Part shown: positions 59,934 through 64,000 of the stretch, piece after piece
Position numbering within the stretch: position 1 is the stretch's first letter
Layout: each line of letters opens with the position of its first letter
Assembly (NCBI GenBank): GCA_963777325.1
Contig: CAVZQE010000001.1
Span: 62,001 to 126,000, forward strand
From: JAFAXA01 sp963777325
GTDB taxonomy: Bacteria > Pseudomonadota > Alphaproteobacteria > Acetobacterales > Acetobacteraceae
Direction: 5' to 3'
Length of the DNA stretch: 64,000 bases
Notes under the pieces: generated by a model
Seen by the model: only the letters and a program-made list of their open reading frames with translations
The model's database searches: none
What the model was told of the DNA's origin: nothing
Position numbers and translations under genes: made by a program

Positions 59934-61601
59934 TCAGCGACACGCCCCGGCCGGACGCTCCTGCGCACGCCAGCGAGACACAATCAGCACCGGCGTGCCG
60001 TCCCGCTGGTCGTAGGTCCGCCGCTCGGGGGCTCCCCAGGCCACGGCCTCCATCCACCGATCAAGCCGCGCCTCCGGCATATTCGCGCGCGTAACGAGGA
60101 CCGCGTCCCGGCGCGCGCAAAGCACGCGGTGGACCTCGCCCGGATCGAAGGCCATGACATAGGGAATGCTTCCCTGCGTCAGCATGGCAAAGGGGGCGGA
60201 CACGCCCCAATCGGGGAAGAACATGGTCGCGGGCGCGGCGTTGCGCATGCTGTCCTCCGCAAAGCGCGTGATCGCGTCCGAGGCGAGTCCGACCCCGCCG
60301 GTCACGCCCAAGCGCCGCAGCACCATCAGCCGGTCAGGCACGTTCGTTGCCAGCAGCGGCAGCAGCAGGATGGCGGGGGCCAGCCAGGCCGCGCGCCGAT
60401 GCATGGGCGCGAGAAACGCTGAAAGCCGGGACAGCGACAGCGCGAGCGCGGCGTACAGAACGGGAACCAGGAACACGGCATGATGAAGCCCAAGACGGTC
60501 CCCGAACAGCAGCACGAGGATGAGCAACCCCACGACCAGCCCGGCGATCGTGGCCAGTCCCGCGAGCGCCCGAGGCACCACGGCGCGCAACCGGACGCGC
60601 AGCAGGCCAGCGGCGAGACCGAGCGACGGGACGCCCAACAACACCGCGAGCTTCAGGTGCGGCGCATAGAGCGGCAGCGCCTCGCCGAGCATGATCGTGC
60701 TCGGGCCGGTATCGAGCAGCGTGCCGCGCACCATCCGCCCGAAAAAGACAAGCCTCTGAGAGAGGCTGAGCGGATGACCGGCGACGTGCAGGACGCCGAG
60801 ATAGTCCCGCATGAACTCCGCCGAGCGTTGCCCGCCGAGCTTGAGCAGCATGAGCAGCGCGGCGGCGAGATATGGCAGGACGCCGAGCGCAAAGGCCGCC
60901 ATCCATAACGTGCATCGCCGCGGCGCTCCGGGGATCCCGCGCCAGCGCAGGAGCGCGTGGCCGGCCGCCGCGGGCGCCAGAAAGGCGTAAATGAAGTAGC
61001 CGTAGCACGACAACCCGGCCAGGAATCCGGCCAGCAGCGCATCGCGGCCGGAAGGACCGGCGCCGCGCCACTCGGTCAGCGACACCGAGAGCAGGAGCGG
61101 CGCGGCCGCCAGCAGCGTGATGTAGAACTGCGTCCTGAAGCTGAACAGGAAGGCCGGGTCCAGCGCCAGCAGCAGGAGGCAGAATGCCGCGATCGCCGGC
61201 CGCGCGCGGAACGCCAGCATCAGCGACCCGGCGCTTGCGAGCACCATGCACCCGAACACCAGATTGGTCAGCCGGATGCCCAGCACCCCCGTGCCGAACA
61301 AGGCGTAGGTCGGCAGTCCGACATAGAAGGGCAAGGCGCCGTGATAGATCTGCCCGAGCAGAGGAAAGCGGCCGAACAGCAGCGTTCCGGGGATGGTCCA
61401 GACCTCGGCCGCCGGAACGGCCGTCGGGTTCAGCAGCCGGACGATGATGTAGTCGGGGTTGACGGCATCCATATACACGCCCGGTGCGTCCATCTCGGTC
61501 GCGGCGCCCAGGCAGAAGACGACGAGCGCGGGAAGCAGAAACGCGAGATTAGGACGAACGGGCGGGCCGTTCGGATCGGCGCCCCCAGGCGTCTCACGCA
61601 T
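59934..61601 (-). CDS. Polytopic membrane glycosyltransferase (GT-C, ArnT/GT39-like)
   Basis: 555 residues, about ten hydrophobic helices. After MRETPGGADPNGPP comes FLLPALVVFCLGAATEMDAP, an acidic first loop (GVYMDAVNPDYIIVRLLNP) as in GT-C enzymes, LPFYVGLPTYALFGTGVLGI, LDPAFLFSFRTQFYITLLAA and HAVFLVPVLYAALALSLSRL; a soluble C-terminal domain ends the chain. Likely transfers a sugar from a lipid carrier in the inner membrane. ATG 61601 lies within the end of the small membrane gene. Exact acceptor unknown. Confidence 0.75.
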   Translation of the reverse strand: MRETPGGADPNGPPVRPNLAFLLPALVVFCLGAATEMDAPGVYMDAVNPDYIIVRLLNPTAVPAAEVWTIPGTLLFGRFPLLGQIYHGALPFYVGLPTYALFGTGVLGIRLTNLVFGCMVLASAGSLMLAFRARPAIAAFCLLLLALDPAFLFSFRTQFYITLLAAAPLLLSVSLTEWRGAGPSGRDALLAGFLAGLSCYGYFIYAFLAPAAAGHALLRWRGIPGAPRRCTLWMAAFALGVLPYLAAALLMLLKLGGQRSAEFMRDYLGVLHVAGHPLSLSQRLVFFGRMVRGTLLDTGPSTIMLGEALPLYAPHLKLAVLLGVPSLGLAAGLLRVRLRAVVPRALAGLATIAGLVVGLLILVLLFGDRLGLHHAVFLVPVLYAALALSLSRLSAFLAPMHRRAAWLAPAILLLPLLATNVPDRLMVLRRLGVTGGVGLASDAITRFAEDSMRNAAPATMFFPDWGVSAPFAMLTQGSIPYVMAFDPGEVHRVLCARRDAVLVTRANMPEARLDRWMEAVAWGAPERRTYDQRDGTPVLIVSRWRAQERPAGACR

Positions 61602-61782
61602 CCCGACCCGGGGGCGAGGCGGAACCCGGCCCGGGTTCGGGCGCGCGGCCGGTCCCGGCTGGCTGTTCGGCTCTCGTCCGCGCAAACCTCCGCCAAACCA
61701 GAATTGCTTTCGCAACACCGCCGGCCACGCCGATCAGCAGCAGCGCGCGCAGGCCATCGACCATCCAGATGAGGGCGTTCAT
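61594..61782 (-). CDS. Small membrane protein
   Basis: 62 residues: MNALIWMVDGLRALLLIGVA and GGVAKAILVWRRFAR form one membrane helix, then a polar Pro/Gly-rich tail (GTGRAPEPGPGSASPPGR). No family recognised. ATG 61782 follows AGGA. Its 3' end overlaps the glycosyltransferase start by 8 bp, so the two are probably translated together. Confidence 0.5.
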   Translation of the reverse strand: MNALIWMVDGLRALLLIGVAGGVAKAILVWRRFARTRAEQPAGTGRAPEPGPGSASPPGRDA

Positions 61783-62062
61783 GGAGAATCCTGTCGAGGC
61801 CGAGAGGGCGTCGTGCGAGCGCTGCGTTTCGCTCGCGCGAGCGGCATGACGGGGGAGCACGCGCGACCCGGGCAATGCGGCGGTCGCGGATGCTGCCGGG
61901 CGAATGGGTTCCTTGCAAGCCCGTTTCCATGGAATCTGAACGCGAATTTAATGGCTCCGCCCGGGTGCGTTGATGGTCCATCGTGCGAGGCGGGCATTCT
62001 GGACGTGCCACGCGAGCTGGCGCAGAAGCGTTCCAGATCATTGTTGTGCTGACCGGAGAGCC
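61783..62062. other. 280-bp divergent promoter region
   Basis: Between the small membrane gene (minus) and the response regulator (plus). No family-like frame is seen. It must hold promoters for both directions, and a self-regulatory site for the response regulator would be expected here, though no clear tandem repeat was identified. Confidence 0.4.
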
Positions 62063-62740
62063 ATGAGGCATCTGCTGCTCATCGAGGATGACGACGAGAC
62101 TGCGGAGGAGATCGCGGGCTACTTCCAGGATCGGGGCTACGATGTGGACCGCGCCGCCACGGGGCCGGACGGGCTGGCGCGGGCCCGTGCCGGAAGCGCC
62201 GACGTGCTGGTGGTCGATCGGTTGCTCCCGGAATTGGACGGTCTCATGATCCTCGAGACGCTCCGGAGGCAGGGCCTCCAGACGCCGGCGCTGGTTCTCA
62301 GTGCTCTCAGCGACGTGGACGAGCGCATCCGGGGCTTGCGCGCCGGCGGCGATGATTACCTCGGCAAGCCATTCGCGCTTTCGGAGCTGATCGCACGCGT
62401 GGAGGCCCTGCTGCGGCGCCCCGTCATCGGGCCGGAGACGGTGCTGCGAGCCGGACCGCTGCACCTCGATTTGGTGGCGCGCAGCGCCCGGCGCGGCGCG
62501 CGACCCCTCGACCTGCTGCCGCGCGAGTTCCGGCTGCTGGAATACATGATGCGCCGGAGCGGACAGACCATCACCCGCGCCATGCTGTTCGAGGAGGTCT
62601 GGAACTACAACTTCACCCCGCGCTCTAACCTGGTGGACGTGCATATGGGACGGCTGCGGCGCAAACTGAACGGGCCGGGCGAGCCGGACCTGCTCTCAAA
62701 CGTACGCGGCGTCGGGTTCGTTCTGAACGCCGGACCGTGA
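62063..62740 (+). CDS. OmpR-family response regulator
   Basis: 225 residues. Receiver domain: LLLIEDDDETAEEIAGYF (acidic pocket), phospho-acceptor Asp52 in VVDRLLPELDG, LVLSALSDVDERIRGLRAGG and DYLGKPFALSELIARVEAL (conserved Lys). The C-terminal winged helix has LLPREFRLLEYMMRRSGQ and RAMLFEEVWNYNFTPRSNLV, VDVHMGRLRRKLN. ATG 62063 follows GGAGAG. The histidine kinase gene starts in its stop codon (TGATG). Target genes unknown. Confidence 0.95.
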   Translation: MRHLLLIEDDDETAEEIAGYFQDRGYDVDRAATGPDGLARARAGSADVLVVDRLLPELDGLMILETLRRQGLQTPALVLSALSDVDERIRGLRAGGDDYLGKPFALSELIARVEALLRRPVIGPETVLRAGPLHLDLVARSARRGARPLDLLPREFRLLEYMMRRSGQTITRAMLFEEVWNYNFTPRSNLVDVHMGRLRRKLNGPGEPDLLSNVRGVGFVLNAGP

Positions 62741-64000
62741 TGCGCGCCTTGCGCAATCTCGCGGCGACGACGGCGTTTCGCTGGACCCTGGCTATATCCA
62801 GCGGCTTCGTGGTCATGGCGGTATTGCTGTTCGGTTTCATCTATTGGCAGACCGCGCTGCACGAGCGCCAGCGCATCGACGACGTGATCACCCGTGAGAT
62901 CCGGCTGATCGCCGCGGGGCCGCCCGGCGACGCGGACAAGGATCTCGGCCGGTGGCTGGCCAACGATCCGCACGGCGTCCGGTACGGGGGACTATTTGCG
63001 CCCGGAGATCATCACGTGTCTGGCAATCTGGAGACCGTGCCGGACGGCTTGCCTTCTGACGGACGGGCGTACCGGGCGGTGTTCAACGGCATCGACCGCG
63101 ACAACGACGGAGACGATCCCGAGGTGGTACAGGCAACAGCCCTTCACCTCGCCGACGGCAGGCTCCTCGTCATCGGCTACGACATCGACGAGTTGGAAGA
63201 CGTGCAGGATATCATCGCACGCGCCCTCGTCCTCGGCCTGCTGCCGGCGGTGCTGCTCTCCACCCTCGCCGGCACCGTCCTTGCGCGGCGCGCTCAGCGG
63301 CGGGTCGCAGCCATGCACGAGGCTGTCGGGAAGATCATGCGCGGCCGCCTGAGCGAGCGGCTGCCGGTGCGCGGCTCGGGTGACGATCTGGACCGGCTGG
63401 CAGGCTCCGTGAATGGCATGCTGCAGGAGATCGAGCGGCTGATTGGCGAAATCCGGGGCGTCGGCGACAGCGTCGCCCACGAGTTGAGAACGCCGCTTAC
63501 GCGCGCGCGGGCGCGGCTGGAGCGCTGCCGCGATGAAGCCCGCACGCCCGAGGAATTCCAGAACTCGGCCGACAAGGCCATCGCGTCGCTCGATCAGGCG
63601 CTGGGCGTGATTTCGGCCGTGCTGCGGATCGGCGAGATCGAGCACGGAAGGCGGCGGGCCGCCTTCGGTTCCGTGGACCTGGCCTCGCTCCTGCGTGAGA
63701 CCGCCGAGCTTTACGAGCCGCTGGCAGAAGCGAAGGGCGTGCTGCTCAACCTGCGCATACCTATAACCGCAAAGCTCATTGGTGACCGCGGTCTGCTGCT
63801 GGAAGCAGTCGGCAATCTCGTGGACAACGCCGTCAAGTTTGCTCCTCCGAAAACCGAGATCGTGCTTTCGCTCGTCCGGGATGGCGAGAAGACGCGTATC
63901 CGCGTTGAGGATCGTGGTCCCGGCATCCCGGCTGAGGAGCGCGATCACGTCGTGCAGCACTTCTATCAGGGCCAGAGGAGCCGCACGGTTCCCGGCAGCG
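62740..64000 (+). CDS. Sensor histidine kinase (partial, C-terminus beyond right edge)
   Basis: 420 codons seen. TM1 is FRWTLAISSGFVVMAVLLFG; the periplasmic loop has FNGIDRDNDGDDPEVVQATA, rich in Asp; TM2 is ALVLGLLPAVLLSTLAGTV; then HAMP, and the HisKA box DSVAHELRTPLTRARARL with phospho-His near residue 247. The HATPase N-box is NLVDNAVKFAP and the G1 box is VEDRGPGIPAEE; the last ATPase motifs lie off the edge. Pairs with the response regulator by TGATG overlap. The signal is unknown; the acidic loop could sense a cation. Confidence 0.95.
   Translation, partial: MRALRNLAATTAFRWTLAISSGFVVMAVLLFGFIYWQTALHERQRIDDVITREIRLIAAGPPGDADKDLGRWLANDPHGVRYGGLFAPGDHHVSGNLETVPDGLPSDGRAYRAVFNGIDRDNDGDDPEVVQATALHLADGRLLVIGYDIDELEDVQDIIARALVLGLLPAVLLSTLAGTVLARRAQRRVAAMHEAVGKIMRGRLSERLPVRGSGDDLDRLAGSVNGMLQEIERLIGEIRGVGDSVAHELRTPLTRARARLERCRDEARTPEEFQNSADKAIASLDQALGVISAVLRIGEIEHGRRRAAFGSVDLASLLRETAELYEPLAEAKGVLLNLRIPITAKLIGDRGLLLEAVGNLVDNAVKFAPPKTEIVLSLVRDGEKTRIRVEDRGPGIPAEERDHVVQHFYQGQRSRTVPGS

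Noticed and set aside
62992..63960. 322-codon minus-strand frame opposite the histidine kinase
   Set aside because: The plus strand holds a complete HAMP-HisKA-HATPase order; this frame is its shadow.

Overview
The window is G+C-rich DNA with densely packed genes, mostly starting at ATG or GTG and often joined by 4-bp stop/start overlaps. The gene families point to an alphaproteobacterium: oxygen-dependent (CobN/CobG-type) cobalamin synthesis, a DUF1636 protein behind a B12 riboswitch, an OmpA domain of alphaproteobacterial type, and a palindromic repeat of the kind that yields 'CERSEAIQ' peptides in Rhizobiales and relatives. I cannot name the genus. No rRNA, tRNA, CRISPR array or transposase was recognised.

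Layout. 1-3.3 kb: a sugar module (FGGY kinase running off the left edge, a divergent L-xylulose-reductase-like SDR, a lone periplasmic sugar-binding protein). 3.4-7.5 kb: small unknowns, a DUF4336 membrane protein, a decayed e(P4)-type acid phosphatase, a DUF983 gene and purU. 7.5-8.8 kb: a lower-G+C insert with a PIN-like gene, flanked by a perfect 52-bp direct repeat. 8.8-36.3 kb: the cobalamin block. On the minus strand lie cobU-cobO-cobQ, cobD, cobK, cbiD and an alpha-ribazole-phosphatase-like gene. On the plus strand lie cbiB, then riboswitch-DUF1636-cobW-cobN-cobG-cobH-cobI-cobJ, cobL-cobE/M, cobB-cobT and cobS. An AhpD-like gene, an AI-2E-family permease, a dihaem cytochrome c, two atypical small ORFs and a Tat-exported glutaminase are interleaved. 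36.4-43.5 kb: cupin, small secreted protein, a ferric-iron-type ABC importer, GST, thioesterase and an MFS exporter. 43.5-51.2 kb: a giant autotransporter ending in an OmpA domain, a DUF4410 lipoprotein and a large secreted repeat protein. 51.2-53.7 kb: small membrane protein, molbindin, Kef-type antiporter. 53.7-59.7 kb: a tightly overlapping minus-strand operon of a binding protein, cytochrome b, molybdopterin oxidoreductase, DUF2064 transferase, membrane glycosyltransferase, radical SAM/SPASM protein and GT2. 59.9-64 kb: a membrane glycosyltransferase, a small membrane protein and an OmpR-type two-component pair running off the right edge.

How it works together. The cobalamin genes cover most steps from precorrin-2 to adenosylcobalamin by the late-cobalt-insertion route, with CbiD standing where CobF would be expected. 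CobA, the CobS/CobT chelatase subunits, CobF, CobR and BluB are not in the window. The B12 riboswitch controls the large plus-strand operon.

Sequence-quality caution. Several conserved genes carry a single extra base that breaks the frame (SDR, cobG, glsA, the Kef-type antiporter, probably the 3' end of the membrane glycosyltransferase). The shared +1 direction suggests indel errors in the assembly more than gene decay. The acid phosphatase, with about five shifts, is the better candidate for a real pseudogene.
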